From an uncultured Clostridiaceae bacterium (lineage in GTDB: Bacteria > Bacillota > Clostridia > TANB77 > CAG-508): DNA of 34,407 nucleotides. Positions 15,801 through 23,493 of the stretch are shown in pieces. The stretch lies in the NCBI GenBank assembly GCA_958402495.1, contig CATXTS010000006.1:1-34407 (forward strand), read 5' to 3'. Below the pieces are notes generated by a model. That model did no database searches. It was not told where the DNA came from and was given only the letters and a program-made list of their open reading frames with translations. The translations under genes and the position numbers were made by a program. Position 1 is the stretch's first letter; every line of letters begins with the position of its first letter.

Positions 15801-18800
15801 CTAGCATTTTTTGATATTGTTCTATTTGTTTAGCTTGTAATCCTAAATATCTAGCTTCTGCTTCTACACGTGCACGCGCTAAGGCAAAGGTTTGATTTCT
15901 AGTTTGTGCATGACTATAGTTTTTAACTGCTTCTATAACTTCTTCTTTGTTTTCACCAATGGCTAAGATAAAACCAAGTTCTACTTTTTCATCTGGTTTA
16001 ATGGATATGGTTCTTCTCATGGCAAGAATAGGGTCTGTTGTCAAGTTTATTTTCTTAGAAAATGGTTTAGAATATTCTACCATTTGTGGAATTCCCAAGT
16101 TGCCTCTTCCATAGAATTTTTCTTTATCTATTTCATACTCTAGTTCTCCTATGGTATTTCCCTCTGCTGTTAAAGTAACGGCTATATAATTTTGACTTTC
16201 TTCTTGTCTTCTTTGTTTTCTTTTAACGACTAGTATATTTTCTTCTTCTAAATATTGGCTAATTAGAAATAAACTGTTAAAAGCGGGATGAGCTTCATCT
16301 TGTTTTCGACTCGATAAGATTGGTTCTAAAATACTGGTAACTTCAATTGTTTCTTCTTCCATTCCTGTATTTCTGATTTCTATTTGTCTAATTTCAACTG
16401 GTTTATTGCTAGCTATGGTAACTTTAGTAGTGGTTTCTATATTTCCATCCATTCTAGCTATTTTGTCCATATCTTCTGCAAAGGTAACTTCATATTTGTC
16501 TGGTTTTGCTAAATCATTACGATAACCTGCTGTCCAAATTCTTTTATTTCTAATATTTTTAAAGTAGAAGAATATCCCTTGTACCCTATCTTGACTTTCT
16601 TGGAATCGATTGATTTGTATATCTTTATACTGGCTATAACCCTGTCCTTTATGATTCATAATAATGGTATAGTCTTCGTTACTGATGACATTAATTGGAT
16701 GTAATTTTTCGTGTACTTTTGTATAAATTCTCTGACTATAATTCTCATAATCTGTATATTTTATTTTCATCGGTTTTTCTTTTTGCTCCTTTGTTACAAT
16801 CATACTTTCTGGCATTCTTTCTTGTAATAAAATTTCGACTGCTTCTACTTCTGGATTTTGATGGAATCTTTTTGGTAAAATATTTTCATGAAAGAGATTG
16901 TTAATAGAAAGTAGTATTAATGCTTGATGATGTGCCATGTAAGTTTTAACAGTTGCATAAGTTTCTCCCTTTCGTAGTCTAGTTGGTGTATAATCAATGG
17001 ATTCATAAAATCCATATGAATGATACATATCTTGTGTCTCTAATTTTTTTAGATTTCTGACTACTTCTTTTGGTTCTTCTGTAATAGCTAATACACTTCC
17101 ATAGGTAGATACCACGATATCGTCTTCTAACCCTCTTTTTAAGCCAAGCCATGGTATTCCTATCGCTTTATATTGGTAATTGTTTCCGAAATCCTTTACA
17201 TTAAAAGCGGTTTCTGAAAAGCCCCATGGTACGCCTAACTTTTTGGCATATTCTTGCTGACTCATTAACATGAACTGACAAGACTCATCTAATAAACTAC
17301 CTGTATATTTTTTCATATTGACATTGGGCATTAAATATTCAAAAGCAGTGCCTGACCAAGACAATAGCCCTTTATATTGATTAAGACTCGTTAAAGTTCT
17401 ACTTAAATGCCTCCAATGTTTTGGTGAGATATCTTTTTTAGCAATAGCTACCATACTAGATTGTCTAGCTTCTGAGGCTAATAAATCATAGTAAGAATCG
17501 GTTAATTGATTTTCTTCTATATTAAATCCTATACTAAATAAATGTTTTTCTTCATCATATAGTTTTGAAAAATCGGCTTTTGCAAAAGGAATCTCTTGCA
17601 CAGAACCATTTACCCAATTAGGGATATATTCTAATAATTCCCTAGCTTCTTGGCTATTTTCTACTTCTAGTTGTTCTTTAATTTGCTCATAAAAGGCTTT
17701 TAATACATAAACATAACCTACAAAGTTACCACTATCTACTGTAGATACATAGCGTGGAATTAATGGTTGCAGTGTTTGTATTTGATACCAGTTATATAAA
17801 TGTCCATGCCATTTAGGTAGGCTTTCTATCGTGTTTAGCATATGATTTAATAAAATCAGCGTATCTTTTAAATTTTCATATCCTAAATCATAACTAGATA
17901 CAACTGCTAATAATCCTAAACCTATATTAGTAGGAGAAGTACGATAGACAATTTTCGGTTTTCTATCTTCTTGATAATTATCTGGTGGTAAATAATTGGT
18001 CTTTTCTGTTAAATGGTCTTTAAAATATTGCCATGTTTTTTGACCAATTTCTAATACATAGGCTTGTTCTTGCTTGTTTAGTTCTTCTACCTTTGGTTTT
18101 TCTTTAACCGTTTTACTAATATACCACATAATCGCTGGTGTGATTAGCAATAAAACGGAAAGAATAAAAATTAAAATACTAATAACTTCTTGTTTTGCAA
18201 AACAGATGTATAGCATTCCTAATATACCAAGCACAATATTAGGAATCATGGATAAATAATAAGATTTTAAGTCTGTTTTAGCTAATTTTTCTGCTTCTTC
18301 TGAGGTAGTCCATTCTAATAGGTGTTTTTTACTGACAGCTAATCGATAAATGGTCTTTCCTATTGCATTGGCTGAAAAATAGGCTTTATCTGGTAATACA
18401 CCCAATGCTAAGATTCCTCTTAAAATACTTGCCCAAAGAGATGGTATCGTTGGTGAAAAACTTTTTTTACTGCTTTCTCCTTCTTTTCTATAAATAATGC
18501 GATTGATAATGTCTAATATGGTTGGTGCTAATACAGATACCGTTAAAATCGTCACAAATGGCCAAATTTTGATTGAAAATAGGATATCTAGTATAATGAC
18601 ATATAAAAAGGATAATAACGCCATAATGGGCATAACTGCTCTAATTAAGTTATCAAAGATTTTATATTTTGATAATGCATTTAATGGATTTTGTTTTTTA
18701 TTTTCTTTTTTATCTATTATGCTCTTTTGTAACCATCTTATAATTTGTACATCACCACGAATCCATCTATGCAATCTACTTTTAAAACTCTGATAACTAT

Positions 18801-21069
18801 ATGGATACCCATCCATAAGCATAATATCAGATACTAAAGCGCACCTTAAATAACTGCCTTCTAATAAATCATGGCTTAAAACAGTATTTTCTGGGATTTC
18901 TTCTTTTAGTACTTGGGAAAACACGCTTAAATCATAAATTCCTTTTCCTGTGAAAATGCCTTCTCCAAAATTATCTTGGTAAAAATCGGAGATGGCGTTA
19001 GTATAATTATCGGTTCCTCCGCTTCCTGCATAAATTTTAGTAAATATATTTTTTCTACTAACTTCTAAGTCAATTCCTACACGTGGTTGCATTAAAGCGT
19101 GTCCTTCTATAACAGCGTCTTTTTTCTGATTCAAAATAGGTTTATTTAAAATATGAGCCATTGCCCCTACTAATTCTAATCCAGTGTTTAATGTTAAATT
19201 GGTATCTGCATCTAAAGTTATGACGTATTGGATGCTAGGAAACTTTCTTTGTTCTTCTTTGCTTTCTTCTTTTTTCCAATTTTCTAAAGTATTGGTTCGA
19301 AAGACATTCTCTATTTTTCCTAACAAATATTCATTAAATTGATTTAATAGTCCTCTTTTTCGTTCCCATCCTAAATAGCATTCTTCTTTTCCATTCCAAA
19401 AACGTTTTCGATAAATAAAGTGGAATTTAGGAAATCCTTCTTGTGGGTATTTTTCATTTAAACGTTTTGTTTCTTCTAGTCCTGCTTGTTCTACTTCTTT
19501 ATCAAAGGCTTCTTCTTTATTCGGTCCTGAGGAACAATCCCCTAATAGTGCAAAGTAGAGGTTATCGGATTGATTGGCTAAATAGTAAACCTCTAATTTT
19601 TTCATAAGTTCGTCTACTTTTTCTTTATTTTTAATAATGGTTGGAATTACTACTATTGTTGCATCTTCTTTCGGAATACCATTTTGCATATCTAGTTTAG
19701 GAATTATTTTAGGCTTAACTAGTTTACCAGTTATATATTGTACTACCTGTACAAGAATCTCTTGCAAAGGTATCCATGCTCCTATAAAGAAGAGTATACT
19801 TAAGATTATATTTTGTAGTTCTTTATATAAATACATGGTAAATACTAAGTCTAAAAGAGCAGAGAGTCCCCATATAATGGCTATATATCCCTTTAGTTTT
19901 GTATTTTCTTTTTGTAGAGTTGTAATTGGTATATGCAAGGTCTTATATAAATCTATTTTTCCATTATCGATTAAATAATAACCTACATGTGCTTTCCTGG
20001 TTTTTCCCTCTGTTTTTTCTTTTTCTTGTGCTAATTTTAAGACTTTTTGTGCAATATAAATTTCTGATATTTTCGCTTTAGCGGATATTTCTTTTATAAC
20101 ACTTCTATAAGCTTCCTTTGTTTTATAGTCCATATTGGCATAAACATCTACCGGGTCTTGTTTTAATATATCTTCTACTCCATTTATTTTTTCAAAGATA
20201 TCTAAGAAGTCTATTCTTAGAAGTTCCTTCATACTAGTAATACAGTTAGCCATACTTACTTTTTTTAGTGCTATATCAAAGTGTTCTTTTTTTACGATTT
20301 CTTCTATGTTACTTCCCATTTTATTAACTTGTTCTTCTAGTACTTGTGTAAAACTATAGGCTGTTTTTCCATATTTTTTTAATCTATAAGACATATACTC
20401 TATAAAAGGGTATTTCATTTCTCCATACCCTTTTACTTTGGCTTTATATTCTCCTAAGTTTTTATATTTTAGTTCTTCTTTATTTTCTAATAATCTTTCT
20501 AGAATATTCTCTACACGATATTTCTGCATTTGACTAAAGTAAATTTTTTCACAAATTTGTTTAATGTTTTGGATAAGTGCTATTTGCATAAATAAGCCTA
20601 TATTCCAGATTTCCTCCATGCTAAGTGTCTTTTTTCTTTGATAGGCTTGTATATAGTCTTTTACTTGTTTACTATCTATTTTATTATCGGTATAAGCAAC
20701 GATTTCTGCAGCTAATACATAGATTCTAGCAAATCCTTTATGTTCTCCATTACTAATTCCTAAAAACTGATGATATTTTTTTAAAGGTAAATCTTTACAA
20801 ATGGTTTTGACGGTTTCTTCTATAATATAAAAATTATCTAGCAGCCATTCTCCTGCTGGATGGATAGGAATTCCTAATTTGATATGTTCATTTAACAGTT
20901 CATAGACCTGTTTAATCATTTCAAAGTTTTCTTTCACTTGTGGGATAGGATATGTCTCTTTACTACTACTGCTTTGCAGAATTTGGTCTGATGCTAATTT
21001 TTCTAAATAGTTTTCTAATTGTTGTTTATCCAATACCATGCCATGGATACTTAGACTTTTATATTCCAT
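12835..21069 (-). CDS. cyclic beta-1,2-glucan synthase-like protein (GT84 + GH94)
   Basis: The 2744-residue multidomain membrane enzyme is about the usual 2800-2900 of this family. Residues 1-390 are helical, and the first membrane segments are at about 393-445. The GT84 glycosyltransferase spans about 460-790, with LDADT (619-623), LSHDLLEGSYLRC (731-743) and RLHRWIRGDVQIIRW (765-779). Further membrane segments are near 805-855 and 940-985. Next comes a glucoamylase-like block, then GH94 beta-sandwich regions. The C-terminal (alpha/alpha)6 barrel contains QSGGAYGFRDQLQD, the GH94 general-acid motif GDWNDG (2415-2420) and a phosphate-site-like YTGSSSWM. By family the product would be a beta-1,2-glucan built from UDP-glucose and trimmed by phosphorolysis. 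The substrate here is unproven. It is a single-gene unit with GAAGGAG as ribosome site and no clear promoter seen. Confidence 0.9.
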   Translation of the reverse strand: MEYKSLSIHGMVLDKQQLENYLEKLASDQILQSSSSKETYPIPQVKENFEMIKQVYELLNEHIKLGIPIHPAGEWLLDNFYIIEETVKTICKDLPLKKYHQFLGISNGEHKGFARIYVLAAEIVAYTDNKIDSKQVKDYIQAYQRKKTLSMEEIWNIGLFMQIALIQNIKQICEKIYFSQMQKYRVENILERLLENKEELKYKNLGEYKAKVKGYGEMKYPFIEYMSYRLKKYGKTAYSFTQVLEEQVNKMGSNIEEIVKKEHFDIALKKVSMANCITSMKELLRIDFLDIFEKINGVEDILKQDPVDVYANMDYKTKEAYRSVIKEISAKAKISEIYIAQKVLKLAQEKEKTEGKTRKAHVGYYLIDNGKIDLYKTLHIPITTLQKENTKLKGYIAIIWGLSALLDLVFTMYLYKELQNIILSILFFIGAWIPLQEILVQVVQYITGKLVKPKIIPKLDMQNGIPKEDATIVVIPTIIKNKEKVDELMKKLEVYYLANQSDNLYFALLGDCSSGPNKEEAFDKEVEQAGLEETKRLNEKYPQEGFPKFHFIYRKRFWNGKEECYLGWERKRGLLNQFNEYLLGKIENVFRTNTLENWKKEESKEEQRKFPSIQYVITLDADTNLTLNTGLELVGAMAHILNKPILNQKKDAVIEGHALMQPRVGIDLEVSRKNIFTKIYAGSGGTDNYTNAISDFYQDNFGEGIFTGKGIYDLSVFSQVLKEEIPENTVLSHDLLEGSYLRCALVSDIMLMDGYPYSYQSFKSRLHRWIRGDVQIIRWLQKSIIDKKENKKQNPLNALSKYKIFDNLIRAVMPIMALLSFLYVIILDILFSIKIWPFVTILTVSVLAPTILDIINRIIYRKEGESSKKSFSPTIPSLWASILRGILALGVLPDKAYFSANAIGKTIYRLAVSKKHLLEWTTSEEAEKLAKTDLKSYYLSMIPNIVLGILGMLYICFAKQEVISILIFILSVLLLITPAIMWYISKTVKEKPKVEELNKQEQAYVLEIGQKTWQYFKDHLTEKTNYLPPDNYQEDRKPKIVYRTSPTNIGLGLLAVVSSYDLGYENLKDTLILLNHMLNTIESLPKWHGHLYNWYQIQTLQPLIPRYVSTVDSGNFVGYVYVLKAFYEQIKEQLEVENSQEARELLEYIPNWVNGSVQEIPFAKADFSKLYDEEKHLFSIGFNIEENQLTDSYYDLLASEARQSSMVAIAKKDISPKHWRHLSRTLTSLNQYKGLLSWSGTAFEYLMPNVNMKKYTGSLLDESCQFMLMSQQEYAKKLGVPWGFSETAFNVKDFGNNYQYKAIGIPWLGLKRGLEDDIVVSTYGSVLAITEEPKEVVRNLKKLETQDMYHSYGFYESIDYTPTRLRKGETYATVKTYMAHHQALILLSINNLFHENILPKRFHQNPEVEAVEILLQERMPESMIVTKEQKEKPMKIKYTDYENYSQRIYTKVHEKLHPINVISNEDYTIIMNHKGQGYSQYKDIQINRFQESQDRVQGIFFYFKNIRNKRIWTAGYRNDLAKPDKYEVTFAEDMDKIARMDGNIETTTKVTIASNKPVEIRQIEIRNTGMEEETIEVTSILEPILSSRKQDEAHPAFNSLFLISQYLEEENILVVKRKQRRQEESQNYIAVTLTAEGNTIGELEYEIDKEKFYGRGNLGIPQMVEYSKPFSKKINLTTDPILAMRRTISIKPDEKVELGFILAIGENKEEVIEAVKNYSHAQTRNQTFALARARVEAEARYLGLQAKQIEQYQKMLGYLLYFNPLKKENMKYIIGKNLEQRYAPSSLWKFGISGDLPILLVKLQDISDIEVLEDMLKAYIFYQMKKIKIDLVILNEEPNSYESYVKGAIQNAILNEKLDYLQNQNGGIYVLENVEPMDKQILEVRANLCIDAKKGTVARYLKEAEEEYMEQIKTTTDQIQKEILPLEEKNRTSLAAENLKYDNEYGGFTTDGKEYYIKQNKDHRVPTVWSHILANPQFGSVVTDSMGGYTWYRNSHLNRTTHWNNDQVTDIPSEIIYMQEEETGKTCSLGLNPMPDDNDYDTIYGFGYSRYKHTSSQIEQELKIFIPQNQNCKIHLLELKNQAPKKKKIKLVYYCKPVLGQSQTSSNGFITMQLQENENMLIAKNLANETFTEYMYMSSSEKISSFTGNKQFFIGEGDLTNPEALRKTGLNNEDSLGNNTIMAIQIEVELQAFESKSISFIMGVEEQILTAQDNSYQFHSLSNCVQAFENTKKYWENLIQKIQVETPLESFNLLLNGWLVYQTITSRLWGKSGFYQSGGAYGFRDQLQDTIGLKYVNPEWMKLQILKHSQHQFLEGDVEHWWHEETNTGIRTKFSDDLLWLVYVTEEYIEFTGDESLLAEKTPYLEGEILEENQDERYDRYHISTIEETIYQHCIRAIEKSLSFGENGLPKIGTGDWNDGFSNVGRQGRGESVWLGFFQYLVLKRWLPIQEKRIEQITGEEKEIEIQRKQKYETIIENLRKALNTNAWDGRWYKRAFTDNGDILGTIQNEECKIDSIAQSWSVLSGAGDNDKKFISMESLENHLVDRENGIIKLLDPPFEKSKLEPGYIKAYLPGTRENGGQYTHSAIWAIIAMAQLGFGDKAVELYRMINPIEHARTKEAAQKYKVEPYVVAADIYGYGNLAGRGGWTWYTGSSSWMLDAGIEYILGLKINNGILSIEPCIAHDWKEYKIHYRYGDSLYHIKVENQNEKTTGITSFKVNGQEIEEKQIRLQNDGKVYEIEVSM

Positions 21070-21397
21070 TTATTTTCCACTCCTTCATATGTTTTACACA
21101 TATTGTTTGCAAATTGTGGAAAATTATGCATGTTGTTCGTTCGAAAAAAGAAGTAAGTTTAAAAATACATAACTTTTCGAATTGTAGTACCTATCTTTTA
21201 AACTGATTTAAGACTTGGTAAAAATATTGAATTGACATACCTCTTTCTTATATTAAATTTCTATATATTTAACATAGATTATCTTATTAATAACATGCTA
21301 TAAATTTAAATTTTGAGCATAATTAGTAGTTTTCGTTATTTACGTTGTTATTAATTAATATCTTTGTTTTTTCTTTCTTATAATATTAATAACAGAA
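21070..21397. other. AT-rich intergenic stretch
   Basis: This is the upstream region of the glucan-synthase gene. A TTGCAA at about 21110 and a CATAAT near 21130 were considered as promoter boxes, but spacing is poor. I see no gene or RNA here. Confidence 0.5.
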
Positions 21398-21422
21398 AAA
21401 CTAGTTAACAATTAACTAGTTT
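21398..21422 (-). terminator. hairpin downstream of the CRISPR array
   Basis: A perfect 11-bp stem (AAACTAGTTAA with TTAACTAGTTT) has a 3-base loop. On the minus strand it is followed by a short T-run (TTTTTC). It lies about 100 bases beyond the last repeat and could end the pre-crRNA. Confidence 0.5.
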
Positions 21423-21525
21423 CTTCCTTTGGTTCTCTCTTGAAATTTATATTTACTTAATTATATAACTCTAATACACATATCCCTTTTTTAATATATT
21501 TAGTAGAACTGCTTTAAAGGGAAGC

Positions 21526-21689
21526 ATATTTATTCTACTTTACTTATAATTAAATTTATACTGACAACTATATAAAAGTTTCCTTCTGAACCATTTACAT
21601 TCTACTTTACTTATAATTAAACCGTATCTAAAAAATACATTATTCACAATAAATAGTGAATTTACATTCTACTTTACTTATAATTAAAC
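21526..21689 (-). CRISPR. three-repeat CRISPR array, type I-B-like repeat, no cas genes in window
   Basis: Repeats of 30 bases lie at 21660-21689, 21593-21622 (identical to each other) and 21526-21555 (four mismatches). They are separated by two unique spacers of exactly 37 bases (21623-21659 and 21556-21592). Read on the minus strand the repeat starts GTTTAATTATAAG and ends ATGTAAAT, the end seen in clostridial type I-B repeats. The degenerate copy is then the leader-distal last repeat, as expected. The leader would be 21690-21873. No cas gene is in the window, so it is an orphan or satellite array relying on Cas proteins encoded elsewhere, or a remnant. Confidence 0.88.
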
Positions 21690-21873
21690 AGGTAGCTTTT
21701 TCTTCCTTTAATAGCAACACTTTGTGCTATTAAATCTGTCGACCTCTTAATTTATTGTACCAAAAAGTAATATAAAAATCTACTATTTTTAGAAAAAGCT
21801 TATATAGTCGTCTTTTTTTGTCTGTCGACCCCCTATGTTTTTTACACAATTGGAGGTCGATAGATTTTATTTT
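21690..21873 (-). promoter_or_regulatory. CRISPR leader with hairpin and three GTCGAC-type motifs
   Basis: The region is AT-rich between cwlD and the first repeat. It holds a perfect 10-bp hairpin (TTTAATAGCA 21707-21716 with TGCTATTAAA 21725-21734), starting 18 bases from the first repeat. It also holds three copies of a TCTGTCGACC-like motif: 21736-21745 and 21821-21830 in direct orientation, and an inverted near-copy at 21856-21865. A TACAAT is possible as a -10 box near 21757-21762, but its -35 is weak. Confidence 0.55.
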
Positions 21874-22587
21874 TTACTTTTCATAGAAATAATCTACAAT
21901 TCCATTATAAATTCCCCAAGCTAGTTTATCCTGATATTCATCTGTTAGCAATTGTTTTTCTTCTTCAGGATTGGATAAAAATCCACATTCCACTATACTA
22001 ATTGGTATTTCTACATGTTTTACAATATAAATATTTTCTATTTTCATAGCAACTCTTTTATTCTCTTTTTGTATGGCCTCATTTAAATTACTTTGCATAC
22101 TCTTTGCCAACTTCATACTTTGGTCATTTCCATCTTTATAAAAACACTGCCATCCCCAATATTGTTGTTGTGGTATTTTATTTAAATGAATAGATACAAA
22201 AATGTCTGCACTCGATTCATTTCCTATTTTTACTCTATTATGGATATCCGATATTTTTTTCTGTTTTAACGTTTTACTATCTAAATCATAAATAGCATTC
22301 TCATCTGACCTTGTTAAAATAACTGTAGCTCCACTTTGTTCTAAAAGGTTTTGTAGTTTTAAAGCAATTTTTAAATTCGTCTCTGCCTCTGTTGTCCCAT
22401 TACTGCTTTGTGCACCTTCATCTGGCACACCGTGTCCTGCATCAATTACAATTACCTTATTGCTAACTGGTAAAGCCACTGTTTCTACAGTTTTATCCTT
22501 CTTTGCTGTAAAAAATGAAAAAGCAAATACTGCAATTAATACCATTGAACTTAAAAAGGCAATCCTTTTTCTACTTAAAATAATCAT
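21874..22587 (-). CDS. cwlD: N-acetylmuramoyl-L-alanine amidase, CwlD type
   Basis: This is an amidase_3 family protein with an N-terminal signal anchor (IAFLSSMVLIAVFAFSFF). Its zinc-site motifs are VIDAGHGVPDEGA, the glutamate in AETNLKIA and the histidine in VSIHLN. The C-terminal catalytic region is SIVECGFLSNPEEEKQLL. The length of 237 residues fits CwlD, which acts with PdaA to make muramic-delta-lactam in the spore cortex. The ATG at 22587 is preferred over 22602 because GGAG lies 9 bases before it. A sigma-E-like promoter pattern lies upstream (22621-22649). A general wall amidase is the alternative. The gene supports a sporulating host. Confidence 0.85.
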   Translation of the reverse strand: MIILSRKRIAFLSSMVLIAVFAFSFFTAKKDKTVETVALPVSNKVIVIDAGHGVPDEGAQSSNGTTEAETNLKIALKLQNLLEQSGATVILTRSDENAIYDLDSKTLKQKKISDIHNRVKIGNESSADIFVSIHLNKIPQQQYWGWQCFYKDGNDQSMKLAKSMQSNLNEAIQKENKRVAMKIENIYIVKHVEIPISIVECGFLSNPEEEKQLLTDEYQDKLAWGIYNGIVDYFYEK

Positions 22588-22620
22588 TTCCCAAACTCCC
22601 ATATTTTTGTTTTATTATTA

Positions 22621-22649
22621 TATATATGAAAGTTTCTTTTGCTTTATAC
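22621..22649 (-). promoter_or_regulatory. possible sporulation (sigma-E-like) promoter of cwlD
   Basis: On the minus strand GTATAAA (22649-22643), 14 bases, CATATATA (22628-22621). The spacing and the ATA and CATA cores resemble sigma-E promoters, though the -10 match is partial. An overlapping TATAAT (22622-22617) has no good -35. Bacillus cwlD is known to be expressed in sporulation. Confidence 0.3.
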
Positions 22650-22670
22650 CCGGTAATATTTTTTAAAAGA

Positions 22671-22704
22671 AAAAAAAGAAGTATCTTTTTAAGATACCCC
22701 TTCT
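22671..22704 (-). terminator. terminator of the DUF4190 gene
   Basis: On the minus strand a GTATCTT/AAGATAC stem with a 3-base loop, extended by AGAA/TTCT, is followed by a T-run. Confidence 0.7.
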
Positions 22705-22715
22705 ATTATTTATTT

Positions 22716-22997
22716 CTAAAACATACTAAAACCTAAAAACATTAATCCAAAAAACATAACCCAGAATGCAAGTGCTACTACACCAGTAACAAAGCCAGCT
22801 ACTGCCATACCTTTTCCTGGAGTTTTCTTAAATCTTAATAATCCAAATACAACTGCTAATACACCACAGGTTATGGATATTGGCCATGAACATAAGAATA
22901 CTAAAGCAACAATTCCTAATACCATAGAGGCTATACTCATACCTTGTTTTCCATCTGTTTTTGGTTCTATTACTTCTACTTTTTTATCTTCCTCCAT
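22716..22997 (-). CDS. DUF4190 small membrane protein
   Basis: The 93-residue protein has a charged N-terminus and then two hydrophobic hairpins. It carries the DUF4190 pattern: SIASMVLGIVALVF, GVLAVVFGLLRFKK, then GKGMAVAGFVTGVVALAFW. The two Gly-rich segments resemble each other. Function is unknown. It has a good ribosome site (AAGGAGG), its own promoter at 23058-23086 and a terminator, so it is a single-gene unit downstream of the DUF2752 gene. Confidence 0.85.
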   Translation of the reverse strand: MEEDKKVEVIEPKTDGKQGMSIASMVLGIVALVFLCSWPISITCGVLAVVFGLLRFKKTPGKGMAVAGFVTGVVALAFWVMFFGLMFLGFSMF

Positions 22998-23057
22998 TTT
23001 ATCTCCTCCTTATTATTTCTCTATCTTTATGTTTTCGTTTTCTGTTACCATACCTTT

Positions 23058-23086
23058 ATTATACACTATTTTATCAATTTGGTCAA
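23058..23086 (-). promoter_or_regulatory. sigma-A promoter of the DUF4190 gene
   Basis: TTGACC (23086-23081), 17 bases, TATAAT (23063-23058). It lies just after the stop codon of the DUF2752 gene, so the DUF4190 gene need not depend on the upstream operon. Confidence 0.7.
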
Positions 23087-23091
23087 TTTAT

Positions 23092-23493
23092 CTATATTAG
23101 ATTCCTAATAATGGTAAAGATAAACAAAACGATTATAAAACCTATCCAAAACTTAGTTTTAGGATACAACCAAGTAGCTATTGGTTTTTTTCTAAAAATA
23201 TTGATTACAAAAATTACATTAACTACTAGTAAGTAAAAAGCCATTAAGAAAAATAAAGGATGGTATAAAAAAGCCTCATAAAAAGCACCATTTGCAATAG
23301 CTTCTATACATCTAGTCCCACCACACCCAGGGCATAAAATACCTAAATGTTCCTGTATAATGCAAGTCTCTCCCCACCTAGAAAAGAGCCTTTCTTTTGC
23401 AAGATATCCTATTAGAAAAGCTAGAAATATAATTCCTAGCTCCATTAAAATCTTTTTCATTATTTCTTTATTCATTTTCATTACTTGCCTCAT
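23092..23493 (-). CDS. DUF2752 membrane protein
   Basis: The 133-residue protein has three or four membrane segments. Its DUF2752 signature is GILCPGCGGTRCIEAIANG, with conserved cysteines, followed by YHPLFFLMAFYLLVV. Function is unknown; the family is common in Firmicutes and Bacteroidetes membranes. The frame overlaps the end of the GGDEF gene by 26 bases, implying translational coupling. Three ATGs lie close together (23493, 23481, 23475). The AAGGA site is only 3 bases from the first, while AGG is 6 bases from the second, so the start is uncertain by four to six residues. Confidence 0.85.
   Translation of the reverse strand: MRQVMKMNKEIMKKILMELGIIFLAFLIGYLAKERLFSRWGETCIIQEHLGILCPGCGGTRCIEAIANGAFYEAFLYHPLFFLMAFYLLVVNVIFVINIFRKKPIATWLYPKTKFWIGFIIVLFIFTIIRNLI

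Noticed and set aside
21120..21145. GTTCGTTCGAA region as a LexA-type SOS box
   Set aside because: Half-sites do not have the inverted CGAAC/GTTCG spacing.
21459..21488. Possible further degenerate CRISPR repeat beyond the last copy
   Set aside because: Only scattered AT matches at the expected phase.
21727..21756. Possible fourth CRISPR repeat on the leader side
   Set aside because: The 30 bases at the expected phase show no similarity to the repeat; the region is leader.
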